A DNA stretch of 64,000 nt from Epiperipatus broadwayi (GCA_028023455.1 JAQFVV010012496.1:248001-312000); one strand, 5' to 3'. Positions 11,442 to 22,930 are shown, counted from the stretch's first letter. Translations and numbers: made by a program. The notes: a model not told the origin generated them from the letters alone.

Positions 11442-12748
11442 TGTACTGTATTTTATCCTAGTACAAATAGCGTTGGCAATTTAAAAGTTAAATTAATAAA
11501 TTTCTAACGAAAAATATATTTATGTAAATATATTTGACTTATTAGTTTAAACAACATGAGTGTATATATTTTTTTGGTTTGTGTTTAATGCAATTAAAAA
11601 GAGAGAAGGAATGTAGAAAGTACAATAAAAAAAACAAATAATTTAATTAAAAGAAACCTTTATCACAAGGCAATCAGCAGCATGGAAACAAAGCGATAAC
11701 ATTCATTAAGTAATTAAAGATGGCGATCAAGAAAAAAAAGGAAGACTTTGTAGGCTAAATTATTTTAAATTTGGAACACATTGGCAGGTGTCAATAGGAG
11801 TTACGCAGAAAGAAAAAAGATAAACAGGACAAAAGGAATAACAGTTGGTGCAGAGGGTTCTTCTTAGATCGTCCTTCCTGCAGAGAGCAGTAAAAATAAA
11901 AAATAAACGTGAAGAAATGATGAAAGTGGGCCAAACTACTGTTACTAATAGACTGAAATATTAAGATGTGTGAGGAGTAGCAGTTCATTGTCTGGAGTTG
12001 CTTTGTACCTGTGTCGTGAACAACCTGAGTGAAGAAGCCATTGCCTACTAGATTTTAACCACAAAAACTTAAAGATTGCCGGAATACTGGACTGCAGATC
12101 CATTCCAAAGAAATCCATGCATGGTCAACATTAGAAATCCTACACGTTAACATTCAAACTTACTGGTAAGTAACTTTATTAAATCAACAAAATTAGTGAT
12201 CACTTTCTTGAACTTTTAAGCATGATGAACTGTCGCCATGAGTCATATATATAAAAAAAAATGTTAGCTGTAGTTTTATGTTTTGATTGTCTTTTTATAT
12301 TTTATTCTCTCGATCATATTAATGTTTTGTTTGTATTAATAAATTAAAATATAACTTACATTGTTATTAATTCTTATAGTTCTAAATTCATTACAATTTA
12401 GACATTATTATAATTCAAATAAATTGCCAACATTGTACTGAAACACAATCCTCCGCAGATTCCAAAATGTCATTGTAGCTAAATAAATAAAAAAGGGATG
12501 TTTGCCAGTGAATTCTAAATATAGAATTCTGGTGCCTTTCAAATAAATTAAAAGCTGGTTTACTTTATCCCATTATTTTAGTAGCTACATTAGTTAAAAG
12601 AGTGTTGTGTGACCAGGAAAAATAATTGTGTCCATTAAATCTTACTGAATTGTATGACGAAACAAATTTAATAGATAGGATGTAATTTGGTCACCGAGTA
12701 TGAGTAGTTAACTCATTTAAAACACTAAATAACATAGAGGACATTACA
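11442..12748 (+). mobile_element. 5' LTR of Gypsy-like retrotransposon
   Basis: A 1307-bp direct repeat of 14730-16037, beginning TGTACTGTATTTTATCC and ending ACATTACA (TG...CA termini). The two LTRs differ by scattered substitutions and a few single-base indels, so the insertion is not brand new. The 65-codon reading frames seen antisense in both LTRs are repeat shadows. Confidence 0.9.
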
Positions 12749-12749
12749 A

Positions 12750-12774
12750 TGGCACCCAACTCGAGGCTTCGAAG
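12750..12774 (+). other. Primer-binding site
   Basis: One base after the 5' LTR, TGGCACCCAACTCGAGGC continues into TTCGAAG. TGG at the start complements a tRNA CCA end. The complement of the whole stretch contains a T-loop-like TTCGA, as expected for the 3' part of a tRNA. I cannot name the tRNA. Confidence 0.65.
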
Positions 12775-13025
12775 AGAACCACATCCTGAGATAGGAGTAA
12801 ATAATAAAAGTTAAATATAAGAGAGTTTTGTGGGTTTTTTTTTTGTTTTTGTTTCGCATATGTAGGGGAAAAAAAAGAGTAGGCAAAATGATGGAAATAA
12901 AGTAGCTCATAAGGTAAAGTGACAGCAGGTGGGAGCAGTTTTTGGCAAATGCATTAATAAAAGATAAACAATAAAATAGAAATCAAGCAAAATAATAATA
13001 ATTTTTTTAAAAAAAATAGAAGTGT

Positions 13026-14166
13026 ATGAAATTGAGAAGTGGCACAAATATGGAAAATATGGCAGAAGATGAAAAAGGATCTAAAGAGGGTATGGAAACA
13101 TTAGTGAAAAGGCTATTATATGAAGCACTAAATGAATTCAAAGATGATATGAAAAAGGAAATAAGAGAGTTCAAAGAAGAAATAAAAAAAGAAGTGTGGG
13201 AGATTATTATGGAAGTGAAAACTGAGATAAGGGAAGAGATAAAAGAAATAAAAGAAGAGTTAATAGAAATGATAGATTAAAAGGTTAAAAAAAGGCACAA
13301 AGTGAAGTGATAGAAGTAGGATCTGATAAACAGAAGAGTCCGGAAATAAAACCTCTAGAAAATAGAGAAAATATGCCGAATGCGATAAATCCTTTTCTAA
13401 AATTGAAAATTTTTTATGGGCAGGAGGGGGAGTCACCGATGGAACATTTAAATAGTCTTGAGAGATACTTTGTGATAAACCTGATGTCAGAAGACATTAA
13501 ACTAACTCTAACCATTAGTCATTTACAAGGAACTGCACAGGCTTAGTGGGAGGCTCTCTTCAAGAGACCAAATAACTTTGCGCATTATGTTCAGATGTTA
13601 ATGAAATTTTATTGGAACGAGGACCACCAAGAAAGAATCAAGAGTAAAGTGGCTCAAGAAAAATGCAGTACAGAGCAGCATTACATGCCATTTTTCTGGA
13701 AGCAAGTAGCACAACTATGAGCCTTAACGAAGTGTAAGTTGATGGAAAAACAGATTATCCAAATTACACAGAAAAATTTCCCTAATCCAGTAGGGCACCT
13801 ATTGATAAGTACCGGATGTGAGACAGTTGAGCGGATGGCTGGACTGCTTAATGCATTTGAGATCAACAAGGCTAGTGATGAAGAAATGAACCCAAAGTAC
13901 ATGAACAAGATACAAAGTCATAAAGGTCAAGTGCAATTGAACACTATGATGTTGACCAATAATGTAGGAAATCAAGAAACGGATAAGATAACTAAAAAGA
14001 AAGAGAATAGGGCAAGATCACCATCCCCTGGAGAAAAGTTCAGGAGTCAAGATAAATATGACAGGAAAGATCTTGATACACAGTGGAGAGATTGGTGTGA
14101 GCGGCATAGAAAAATGGGCAGATCATTGTCGACTCAACCAGGTTATACATACCCAAACAGATAACA
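13026..14166 (+). pseudogene. gag-like gene of LTR retrotransposon, broken
   Basis: The first frame (13026-13280) starts MKLRSGT and is a highly charged K/E-rich coiled-coil-like region of about 84 residues. After a frameshift, a second frame from 13307 runs to 14164 but has stops at about 13544 and 13718. It carries a capsid-like block including FKRPNNFAHYVQMLMKFYW and ends in a basic arginine/lysine-rich tail. No CCHC zinc knuckle is visible. In Gypsy elements gag forms the particle core that packages the RNA. The internal region is only about 2 kb and I see no reverse transcriptase, RNase H or integrase, so this copy is non-autonomous as well as mutated. Confidence 0.75.
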
Positions 14167-14729
14167 GTAGACAATCGAACGGATGGACCAAAACCCTGAA
14201 GACCGTGGAAAGAAATTAACGGTAAATGATATAGGATAGGGATTATGTGATCGTTTATTAAATGGTGGAAGGTTAGTCGACAGTGAACTGGGGGTGTCGA
14301 TGTGATTTGTGAGGTGCATGCGCTAGTAAGGGATAATAATAACCCTGAAATTCAAGTTTTTTAGATAGTTGCAAAGGTCGTCTTTATGTGCCTGTCAGAC
14401 TTATAGAAGCAGGGTCCCAAGAAATGGGAGGATGAACCAAGTGCCCGGAACCATAACTCTCAAACAAATGAGCAATGCTCTGTCATGCTTAAACTTGGAC
14501 TCTTTGTTAAACTGTATGGGGTTGTATATGCGTACTGCGAGCAGGAAAGAAATTAGTGTGCAATGCATTAGGTAAACCTCTCGATTGTGTATTCGACGTC
14601 AATATTTCGATTAAGCAGTCAGTTGATGTATATAAAAAAAATATGTCAGTAAAGAATGATTAATAGAGCTTTGACAACAAAATAATGTCATGCCCCATAT
14701 TTTATTCTTGTCATTGACCGCGGAGATAT
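14167..14729 (+). other. Gag-pol remnant or 3' internal region of LTR element
   Basis: The sequence between gag and the 3' LTR has short open stretches but no recognisable protease DTG/DSG or polymerase motif. A weak purine-rich stretch GCGGAGATAT abuts the 3' LTR and may be the polypurine tract. Confidence 0.4.
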
Positions 14730-16037
14730 TGTACTGTATTTTATCCTAGTACAAATAGCGTTGGCAATTTAAAAGTTAAATTAATAAATTTCTAATGAAA
14801 AATATATTTATGTAAATATATTTGACTTATTAGTTTAAACAACATGAGTGTATATATTTTTTTGATTTGTGTTTAATGAAATTAAAAAGAGAGAAGGAAT
14901 GTAGAAAGTACAATAAAAAAAAACAAATAATTTAATTAAAAGAAACCTTTATCGCAAGGCAATCAGCAGCATGGAAACAAAGCGATAACATTCATTAAGT
15001 AATTAAAGATGGCGATCAAGAAAAAAAAGGAAGACTTTGTAGGCTAAATTATTTTAAATTTGGAACACATTGGCAGGTGTCAATAGGAGTTGTGCAGAAA
15101 GAAAAAAGATAAACAGGACAAAAGGAATAACAGTTGCTGCAGAGGGTTCTTCTTAGATCGTCCTTCCTGCAGAGAGCAGTAAAAATAAAAAATAAACATG
15201 AAGAAATGATGAAAGTGGGCCAAACTACTGTTACTAATAGACTGAAATATTAAGATGTGTGAGGAGTAGCAGTTCATTGTCTGGAGTTGCTTTGTACCTG
15301 TGTCGCAAACTACCTGAGTGAAGAAGCCATTGCCTACTAGATTTTAACCACAAAAACTTAAAGATTGCCGGAATACTGGACTGCAGATCCATTCCCAAGA
15401 AATCCATGCATGGTCAACATTAGAAATGCTACACGTTAACATTCAAACTTACCGGTAAGTAACTTTATTAAATCAACAAAATTAGTGATCACTTTCTTGA
15501 CCTTTTAAGCATGATGAACTGTCGCCATGAGTCATATGTATAAAAAAAAATGTTAGCTGTAGTTTTATGTTTTGATTGTCTTTTTATATTTTATTCTCTC
15601 GATCATATTAATGTTTTGTTTGTATTAATAAAGTAAAATATAACTTACATTGTTATTAATTCTTATAGTTCTAAATTCATTACAATTTAGACATTATTAT
15701 AATTCAAATAAATTGACAATGTTGTACTGAAACACAATCCTCCGGAAATTCCAAAATGTCGTCGTAGCTAAATAAATAAAAAAGGGATGTTTGCCAATGA
15801 ATTCTAAATATAGAATTAGGGCACCTTTCAAATAAATTAAAAGCTGGCTTACTTTATCCCATTATTTTAGTAGCTACATTAGTTAAAAGAGTGTTGTGTG
15901 ACCAGGAAAAATAATTGCGTCCATTAAATCTTACTGAATTGTATGACGAAACAAATTTAATAGATAGGACGTAATTTGGTCAGCGAGTACAAGTAGTTAA
16001 TTCGTTTAAAACATTAAATAATGTAGTGGATGTTACA
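14730..16037 (+). mobile_element. 3' LTR of Gypsy-like retrotransposon
   Basis: Starts TGTACTGTATTTTATCC and ends GATGTTACA, matching 11442-12748 over its whole length. It is followed by the AGAG target duplication. Confidence 0.9.
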
Positions 16038-16361
16038 AGAGTAAATTATTACATTTTCATTTACAATTGTCAAACTTCCTCCACTCACAACTTTGACGTC
16101 ATCCATTTCAGATAAATACACTAATGATTATTACTAATCATTTTTGAAACTAGAGATTATCTCTAGTGCAGATATAAACTTTAAACTTCAGTTAAAGATT
16201 AATGTATCTTATTTTTTAAAATTTGCTAGAGATAATCTCTAGTTTCAAAAATGATTAGTAATAATCATTAGTGTATTTATTTGAAATGGATGGCATCAAA
16301 GTAGTGAGTGGAGGGAGTTTGACAATGGTAAATAAAAATGTAACAATTTACTCTACATAAA
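16038..16361. repeat. Inner hairpin repeat with 16-bp-class inverted ends
   Basis: Begins AGAGTAAATTATTACATTTT and ends AAATGTAACAATTTACTCT. The interior is a mirror image: ACTAGAGATTATCTCTAGT and GATTATTACTAATC recur inverted, as do the CTTCCTCCACTCA/TGAGTGGAGGGAG blocks. The first four bases are shared with the LTR target duplication. It is the centre of the fold-back whose arms are at 11263-11441 and 16362-16545. Confidence 0.75.
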
Positions 16362-16369
16362 TACTTTGC

Positions 16370-16408
<39 letters not shown>

Positions 16409-16545
16409 TAGTGACCTGGGCCAACAGATGAATGCTGGTTCAGCATGTAATGCATCTTCGGCGTCGTTTGTCTTTTATTATATCATTATTTATATGAATT
16501 TGAAAAGAATTGGGGAAGTGTGGAGGTGTTTATTATATCTATAAA
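16362..16545. repeat. HHR-alpha fold-back element, right arm, with (TA)n
   Basis: Mirror of 11263-11441, with a (TA)n tract inserted at about 16374-16402. Confidence 0.75.
16412..16465 (+). ncRNA. Hammerhead ribozyme motif alpha, broken core
   Basis: Core reads CAGATGA and GTAA in place of CTGATGA and GAAA. Helix II ATGCT(GGTTC)AGCAT is intact. The mirror copy at 11341-11393 is better preserved. Confidence 0.55.
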
Positions 16546-16584
16546 GATTATACATATGAGACAGAGAAAAGTGAATAACTCCAT

Positions 16585-16775
16585 GTGTGTAAATTTTAAA
16601 AAATCAGATATATTAATCTTTAACTGAGGTTTAAAGTTTTTGTCTGTGCTAAAGATAATCTCTAGTTTCGAAAATGATTAGTAATAATCATTAGTGTATT
16701 TATCTGAAATGGATAGCATCAAAGTAGTGAGTGGAGGGAGTTTGACAATGATAGATGAAAATGTAACAGAACTTA
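16585..16775 (+). repeat. Second partial copy of the inner hairpin repeat
   Basis: Direct repeat of about 16180-16345: AATCTTTAACT.AGGTTTAAAG, GATAATCTCTAGTTTC, GATTAGTAATAATCATTAG, and AGTGAGTGGAGGGAGTTTG. Confidence 0.75.
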
Positions 16776-17360
16776 TCATTTAAAGCTAACAAAAGATACA
16801 CATATTTATAAATAAATATTTTAATTATTTATTAATTTATAAACAAATTTGAGTAGAGATTTGTTTATAAACTCAGAATAAAGATTAGTAAATTATTATG
16901 GATTTCAGTTTGTGTGAGATCCTTTTGAAGAAAGTTTTTTATGCAGATACTCAATATGGAAAATACTACTATAGTCTTATAAAATTCAATAGCACAGAAA
17001 TTTGATATAGATGTTCATCACTGAACATACATTGAGCTTATATTTAAGGCTTTTAAAATCTCATTTGTAAAAACATCAATATATATAATATATAGTTGAT
17101 ATTACAGGAATATAATTTAATGATTAGTTGCTCTGGGGGTCATATGTTATTCAGTTACCTGAAATACCAAGTTGATCTTTAATCTGTAACATTTAGGATC
17201 ATATCACACAACATTCTCTTTCCAAATATGTTACTCCTTTTGTCAGACTGAATGAATGGCCATTGGCAAATAAAAAGTAAAATTGCATTTACAAATTTGT
17301 TAATATGATTCATTATGAATCTGCCTGAAAAATAATTCTGCAGTACATATTTGGAATGAG
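16776..17360. other. AT-rich stretch without recognisable genes
   Basis: No gene or clear repeat is seen; the reading frame at 17179-17385 has no recognisable motif. Confidence 0.5.
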
Positions 17361-17364
17361 AGTG

Positions 17365-17890
17365 TGATGTGATTACAGTCAACACTTAAGCTAACAACAA
17401 TCTCAACCTGTATTCAAGGCAACCTCCATAAACAATAAAGGTGGTACCACATCAATCTATGGTCGTATATATTTATATAGACACTAAAAGTTGTAAAATT
17501 GACACATTAAAGCCTTTAGTAATTGGATTTATTGCAATCAATGCTTAAGCATTTCAGAAATCTCAACCTGTAGTCAAGGCAACCTCTTTTAACAATAAAG
17601 GAAGTTGCCTTGACTACAGGTTGAGATTGTTGATAGTTTAAGGATTGATTGTTATCATCTACATTTATAAACCTATTAAAGCCTTGAGTAATTGGCTTTA
17701 TTGCAATCAATGCTTAAGCATTGAGCAATCTCAACCTGTAGTCAAGGCAACCTGCTTTAACAATAAAGGAAGTTGCCTTGACTACAGGTTGAGATTGTTG
17801 ATAGTTTAAGGATTGATTGTTATCATCTACATTTATAAACCTATTAAAGCCTTGAGTAATTGGCTTTACTGTCTTAGTAAATATATACTT
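17365..17890. repeat. Tandem hairpin repeat, period 168-169 bp
   Basis: AGCCTT-(G/T)AGTAATTGG recurs at about 17511, 17680 and 17848. Each unit contains a strong hairpin: AATCTCAACCTGTAGTCAAGG, a short TTTAACAATAAAG loop, then the inverse. A further diverged half-copy is at 17395-17450. Spurious reading frames run through both strands. Confidence 0.85.
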
Positions 17891-18365
17891 TAAATGGAAT
17901 GTGATATGATTGTACAGTCTTGTATTCCTTACCAAAAATAAGTTTTTTTAATGGGTTTAGATAATTAGTTATGTAAAACTATAAATGTAACATTTATTTC
18001 AGAAGTTCATGTGACTATTTGAGCATGAAAACGATAAGTCAAATGCATCTGCTGCAATCAATTATTCAAGCGGAGACTTTTACTTTCCTTAACTATGAAT
18101 TAATACAGAATGTTTTAAGTCTTGAGTCCAATACTTTTGTGCTAAAATATAGAGGGCCATAAAATGTATCACAAATTAAGTTTTAAATAAAATAATTTAT
18201 TTATAGAACCATTTATTTCTAAAAAAATTAGATGAAAATTAGGTAGTAATCTTATAATTTGACTTGTGTAAAAGTTAGCAAGATATTTGGGAAGACATCT
18301 TGAATCTTCTGGAGAATTACTGGTCCACATGTTCACCATTGCCTACAATCAGGCAAGCTGTTAAT
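17891..18365. other. AT-rich stretch without recognisable genes
   Basis: Nothing supported is visible. Confidence 0.5.
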
Positions 18366-18476
18366 ATAGTAGCAAACTTTCCATTTAATAGTGACACCCA
18401 GTGCAAGCCTCTATCAATAGATGCTAGAAGGTTTGTGCATAAAATCCCTATCTAGGGCCTACACATCCAATATCCC

Positions 18477-18524
18477 CAGACTAGTTTCTAGCTTATGGAT
18501 TTTGTCAGTGAGGAGCATTGGATC
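18477..18524 (-). ncRNA. Hammerhead ribozyme motif beta, broken core
   Basis: The minus strand has CTGACAA (G8 lost) but keeps GAAACTAGTC and helix I TCCTCA/TGGGGA. Confidence 0.6.
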
Positions 18525-18590
18525 TGAGAGCACTGCACCTAGACTCTCAAATCTAATGCAACCCACCAGCAGTGCTCTCAGATCAAGTCT

Positions 18591-18636
18591 CCTCACTGAT
18601 GAGGGCCACAAGCTAGAAACTAGTCTGGAAATATTG
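18591..18636 (+). ncRNA. Hammerhead ribozyme motif beta, core intact
   Basis: CTGATGA, the stem GGGC(CACAA)GCTA, GAAAC, TA loop, GTC cleavage triplet. Helix I is weakened (TGGAAA in place of TGGGGA). Confidence 0.7.
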
Positions 18637-18904
18637 GAAGTAGGCACCAGATAGGGATTTTATGCACAAACCTTATATCCAGTGATTATTAAGACTTGCA
18701 CTAGGTGGCATTACTGTATGAAGAGTTTACTACTGAGAATTAATGTGTTAATTATAAATATTAGAAGAGCTATTAAATAAATAAACACCATTTGTACAGT
18801 ATTTACAATCTTTACAAATTTTCAATTAGATTTTTTTGGGAGAGATGAGGGGTGGTCTTCTTTCCAGTTAGTTACATTGTACATAATATAAAATAAATTG
18901 TACA

Positions 18905-19520
18905 GTTTATTTTCATAAGAAGTTCATGTACAGGATGTGACAAACCTGGGTTGTGACCTATGAACCTTGAACTCCAGAGTCTGCCACTCTTATTGCAGCA
19001 TGCTGGGAATTCAGAAAGAATATAGTATTTGAATGGTTTATCATTCAGGAATTCAGAAGAAATTCAACCATCAGAAGTGACAGTGCTGGCCTGCGATCCA
19101 TGCACTTTGCATTTCAGAGTCTTCCATACTGTTGCAACAGCCAAGCATGCTGGGAAATCAGAAAGAATATAAGAATTGAATGGTTTATTATTCAAAAGGT
19201 CATAAGAAATTCAAACATCAGAAGTGACAGAACTGAGCTGTGATTGACAGACCTTGACTTCAAGGGTTTACCACTCTACTGCTGCAGCAAAGCATGTTGG
19301 AAACTCAAAAAAGATATAGTAATTGAATGCTTTATTCTTCAGGAGTACATAAGAAGTTCAAGCATTAGGAGTGACAGAGATATGCTGTAATTCATGCACC
19401 ATGAGCTCTAGAGTCTGCTACTTGATCACTGCATCATACCATATAGGGCAAAATAAATCAAATGGTTTATTAGGTAGAAACTCATAAGAAGATTGAGTAG
19501 TAGAAATAACTAAGCTGGGC
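18905..19520 (-). repeat. Tandem array of a SINE-like unit, period 135-150 bp
   Basis: Five diverged units, each with CATAAGAARTTCAA..ATCAGRAGTGACAG, a GAACTTCAGAGTCTNCCACT block and GAATGGTTTATTATTCA. The CATAAGA landmark occurs at 18914, about 19052, 19201, 19348 and 19483. The unit resembles the SINE 3' region at 39771-39860 (GGGAGTTCATAAGAAATTCGAGC), so the array is probably a tandemly amplified tRNA-derived SINE read on the minus strand. Confidence 0.65.
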
Positions 19521-19744
19521 CACAATATTAAACTCCAAAAATAGTCATTTTATCAATGTAACAAATCCCACAGGGCAGTGTATATAATGACACTAAGGAC
19601 TAAGGGCTTTATTTCTGTCAAAAAGTTTGAGCAACTGGCCTGTGGGTGCCAGAAATGATCTTGGAACTTCCTGATTCTAAGATGAACCTTCTACTGCTTT
19701 GCCAAACTGTGCAGGAGCATGATTTGGTATAGCAATAGGGCATC

Positions 19745-19862
19745 CAGAAATATGGTTCGATGGAGAGGTAGAATGCCTGACTTGGAATCAGGAGATCCCA
19801 GGATCTATTCTGCCACACACAGGTCTGAAGCTCAAACTTCCTATGAACTACCAGATCATAAA
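19745..19862 (+). repeat. tRNA-derived SINE, family 2
   Basis: TGGTTCGATGGAGAGGTAGAA resembles a tRNA A box and D arm. CTGACTTGGAATCAG could be the anticodon arm, and CCAGGATCTATTCTG a diverged B box. The 3' part CAAACTTCCTATGAACTACC matches the inverted SINE near 39780. Confidence 0.6.
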
Positions 19863-21055
19863 TCAATTAACCCTTTTTAATTTCTAAATTAAATGATAAG
19901 TAGATACTATAATTAAATAAGATATTATCCATAATGAGTGCTACACATATAACTATAATTAATCATTTACATCTAAAAAATATCAGCATACAAATCATTT
20001 TAAATTGAAATGATGCCAAAGAAGATAAAGCAAAAAAAAAGTCCCATATCAGAATCACTATAAGTCAAGATTCTATTTTAAAATCCTACTCAGAAGACAG
20101 AATTCTATCAAATCACTTGATTATTACACAGACATTGGCACAACTGTTATTCTAATACCGACTCTCATGTTTTCATCATTAGTTACAACAATATCACGAA
20201 TGATCCTTCATCTATGAATATAATAAACTCTAATAGTTTTACTAAGGTACCTAAACAAAAGACAAAAATAGAAATGAACATTAATTTATAGAGAATTTAA
20301 GCTCTTAGCAGCTACTAAAAGATTTTATAAAATGTAATTGTATATCTACACAAAGTAAAATATATATATATATGATTGTGTCTTTATAAGCTGCTAAGAA
20401 CTTGATCATGAGCGATTAATAAATTGTGCATAAATTGTTGCCAAAAATTTTGATACAATGTTTCAATCAATACCAAAATGATTATGTACTTCATTTTTCT
20501 AATATTTTTAAATGCTTTTATTGATGTTGGAAAATCAGTTTGTTTGTTGGCAGGTTTGTTTCAAAAATATGATAATTTTTAGGTTGGGATGAAATTTTAA
20601 AATATATTTAAATTCAATAGAATTTCTGAAATCTGGTATATAACTAATTAATATCAGATTAATGCAACTGAGAAACTAATCATTTTAGTAGGTCACCTAG
20701 TTTCTTAGATATGGAATGGAGAATGGGAAATATTCAATATTTTCTCTGTATAAAATTTAAAAATTCTTTTTAGAACTTTTAATTGCTTTAAATAAGGCAT
20801 ATGAAAGGATGATATAGACTTTTTTCTTTCAATTTAATAACATTTTTATAACATTTTAAAATTGATATTTAATAGATTTAAGTTCAAGACGATTTGTTGA
20901 AATTTTGTACATTTTAAAAAATCTCTATGAAAGTGATAGGATACATTAATATTTTAAATTGGTGACTTAGTTTTTAGGTATTGAAAAATGGAAGGAATGT
21001 TTTACATAAGACTCACCAGTTATCTTTGTTGAATTGTAAATTTCATTTAAGTTGT
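19863..21055. other. AT-rich stretch; no supported gene
   Basis: There is a faint reverse-transcriptase-like reading around 20760-20960 (a KAYER-like then ILKNLYES-like string), but it is too broken to call. Confidence 0.45.
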
Positions 21056-21059
21056 TTAC

Positions 21060-21218
21060 AACATAATTTTGTTAAGCTTTTTTTTTTAAAAAAAAAACTC
21101 TTTTCAAATAAAAGCATTTAAAATGTCAACAGTTTTAAACAGAAAAGTTACTTACTGATTTCTTATATATATATATAATTATGTACACATACTAAATGTA
21201 ATATATACATAAAGGGTA
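21060..21218 (+). repeat. Direct repeat flanking the LINE, left copy
   Basis: Shares TTATGTACACATACTAAAT, TAATATATACATAA and the upstream T-run/AATAAAAGCA blocks with about 23035-23190. Confidence 0.6.
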
Positions 21219-22930
21219 TCATCATCATCATCATCAACCATTATCAATCCACTGCAGGATGAAGGTCTCTCCAAGTTTAATTCATCTTCTCTGATCTTTA
21301 GCTTCTCTTCTCCACAACACCCCTGCACATTTTCTTATTTCATCCATCCATCTCACAAGTGGTCTCTTTCTGGGTCTTTTAAAATCTCTTGGAATCCAGT
21401 TTAAAATTTCAATTGTCCATCTATTATCATCTCTTCTAGCAATATGTCCAGCCCAACTCCATTTCAATCTTTTAATTTTTTCAATAAGGTCAGTAACACC
21501 TGTTTGTTGTCTTACCCATACATTGCATTTTCGATCTCTTCTTGTTACTCCCAACATACATCTCTCCATACTCCTTTGAGTGGTCTGAAGTCTCTGTATT
21601 GCTCTTCTATTATATTAAGTGCCCAAGTCTCAGATCCATAAGTAAGAACTGGTAAACCACATTTGTTAAAAACCATCCTTTTCAAACACATAGGCATATT
21701 TCCTTTTAGTATCAAGTTATTTCTACCAAAAACACTCCAACCAAGTTTAATTCTATGATTAATTTCCTCCATTATGTTTTCATCTGTATTAATAATCTGA
21801 CCAAGGTATTTGTAACTGTTAACTTCTTCTAATTCTTCATAATCAATCTTTATTTTCATATTTTGAGCAAATCGATTAAACATTACTTTAGTCTTTTTAA
21901 CATTTATCTTTAGTCCTACTTTTCTACTTTCATCTGCTAACTCCTGCAACATTTCCTGCAGCTCTGAAGCATTATTTACAAAAAACAACTACATCATCTG
22001 CGAAATCTAAATGACTTAAATACTCTCCATTTACTTCCACTCCTTTAGTTTCCCATTTTAATCCACAAAATACTTCTTGCAGCACTGCTGTAAAAAGTTT
22101 TGGAGATATGGAGTCACCTTGTCTTACACCTTTCTCAATGTTGATTTTTCCAGTATCATTATGTAATCTAATTGTTGCTGTTGCATTTTTATAAATATTC
22201 TTTAAAATATGACAATATCCTGGATCTATACCTTGATAATCCAATGCTTTAATCACTGAAAAAATGTGTATAGAATCGAATGCCTTTTCATAATCTACAA
22301 ATCCAAAACATAATGACAACTCATATTTGTTTGTCCTTTCTATGACTTCTCTCAATACCTGGATATGATCTATTGTACTAAAACCACTTTTAAATCCAGC
22401 TTGTTCTCTTGGCTGGTGAAAATCCAAAGTTCTCTGTAGACGAGTTGTAATTATCTTGGTAAAATTTTTATATAAAACTGATAAAAGGCTGATAGGTCTG
22501 TAATTTCTAATATCTTCTTTATCACCTTTTTTAAATATTAATATTATTACTGCATTCTTCCAATCTTCCAGTACATCTTTATCATTTAGACATTTGGTAT
22601 ATAACTTTGCTAAAATTGTTTCTATTTCTTCACCTGCTTCTTTTAATATATTAATTATAATTCCATCATTTCCTGGAGCCTTTCCTTTCTTCATACACTT
22701 AATTACATATCTCACTTCTTCATTTAAAATTCTGGGTAATTTGGAAGATGTAATAGATATAGGAGGTACTTGTTCTTTATTACTATATAATTCTTGATAA
22801 AAATCTTCTACCAATTTCATGATGTTATCTCTTTTTTTAGTAATAATTCCATTTTTTTTTCTTATTGCAGATATAAATTTCCTACCAATACCAAAATGTT
22901 GTTTAACATTTTTGAGACTTTTATACATAT
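21219..22930 (-). pseudogene. RTE-like LINE: reverse transcriptase C-terminal two-thirds, frameshifted
   Basis: Reading on the minus strand, 22928-21972 gives 318 residues with the reverse-transcriptase blocks in order: GKAPGNDGI, NYRPISLLSV, EQAGFKSGFSTIDH, the catalytic FVDYEKAFD, VRQGDSISPKLF, and the catalytic HLDFADDVVVF. A frameshift near 21980 moves into 21988-21545 (KYLGQIINTDENIM, VLTYGSETWAL). A second near 21560 moves into 21569-21282 (AGHIARRDDNRW..W.PR..KR..KRPLVRWMDEIRK). The endonuclease domain is missing (5' truncation at about 22930). The 3' end is a (TGATGA)n tail at 21219-21240. LINE reverse transcriptases copy their own RNA at the nicked target. The C-terminal motif favours an RTE-like clade. 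It is the best-preserved of seven copies here. Confidence 0.88.

Larger units (their letters stand above)
18366..18735. repeat. HHR-beta fold-back element
   Basis: Mirror-image element. The left arm starts near GAACTTTCCATTTAATAGTGACACCCAGTGC-like sequence (18374-18403). The right arm ends CTTGCACTAGGTGGCATTACTG...GAGTTTACTAC. Inner landmarks are TTTGTGCATAAAATCCCTAT and its inverse. Each arm has one beta hammerhead. The centre holds TGAGAGCACTGCACC and AGCAGTGCTCTCA. Confidence 0.85.

Noticed and set aside
11991-12060. CCTGAGTGAAGAAGCC in the LTRs was checked as a possible retrozyme hammerhead
   Set aside because: The core bases do not fit CTGANGA...GAAA and no helix II forms.
18421-18654. 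Overlapping 77- and 62-codon frames on both strands
   Set aside because: Both are translations of the beta fold-back; the mirrored DNA produces mirrored peptides.
20760-20960. Faint reverse-transcriptase-like peptide (KAYER, ILKNLYES)
   Set aside because: Stops and frameshifts are too frequent and no catalytic block is readable; chance cannot be excluded.
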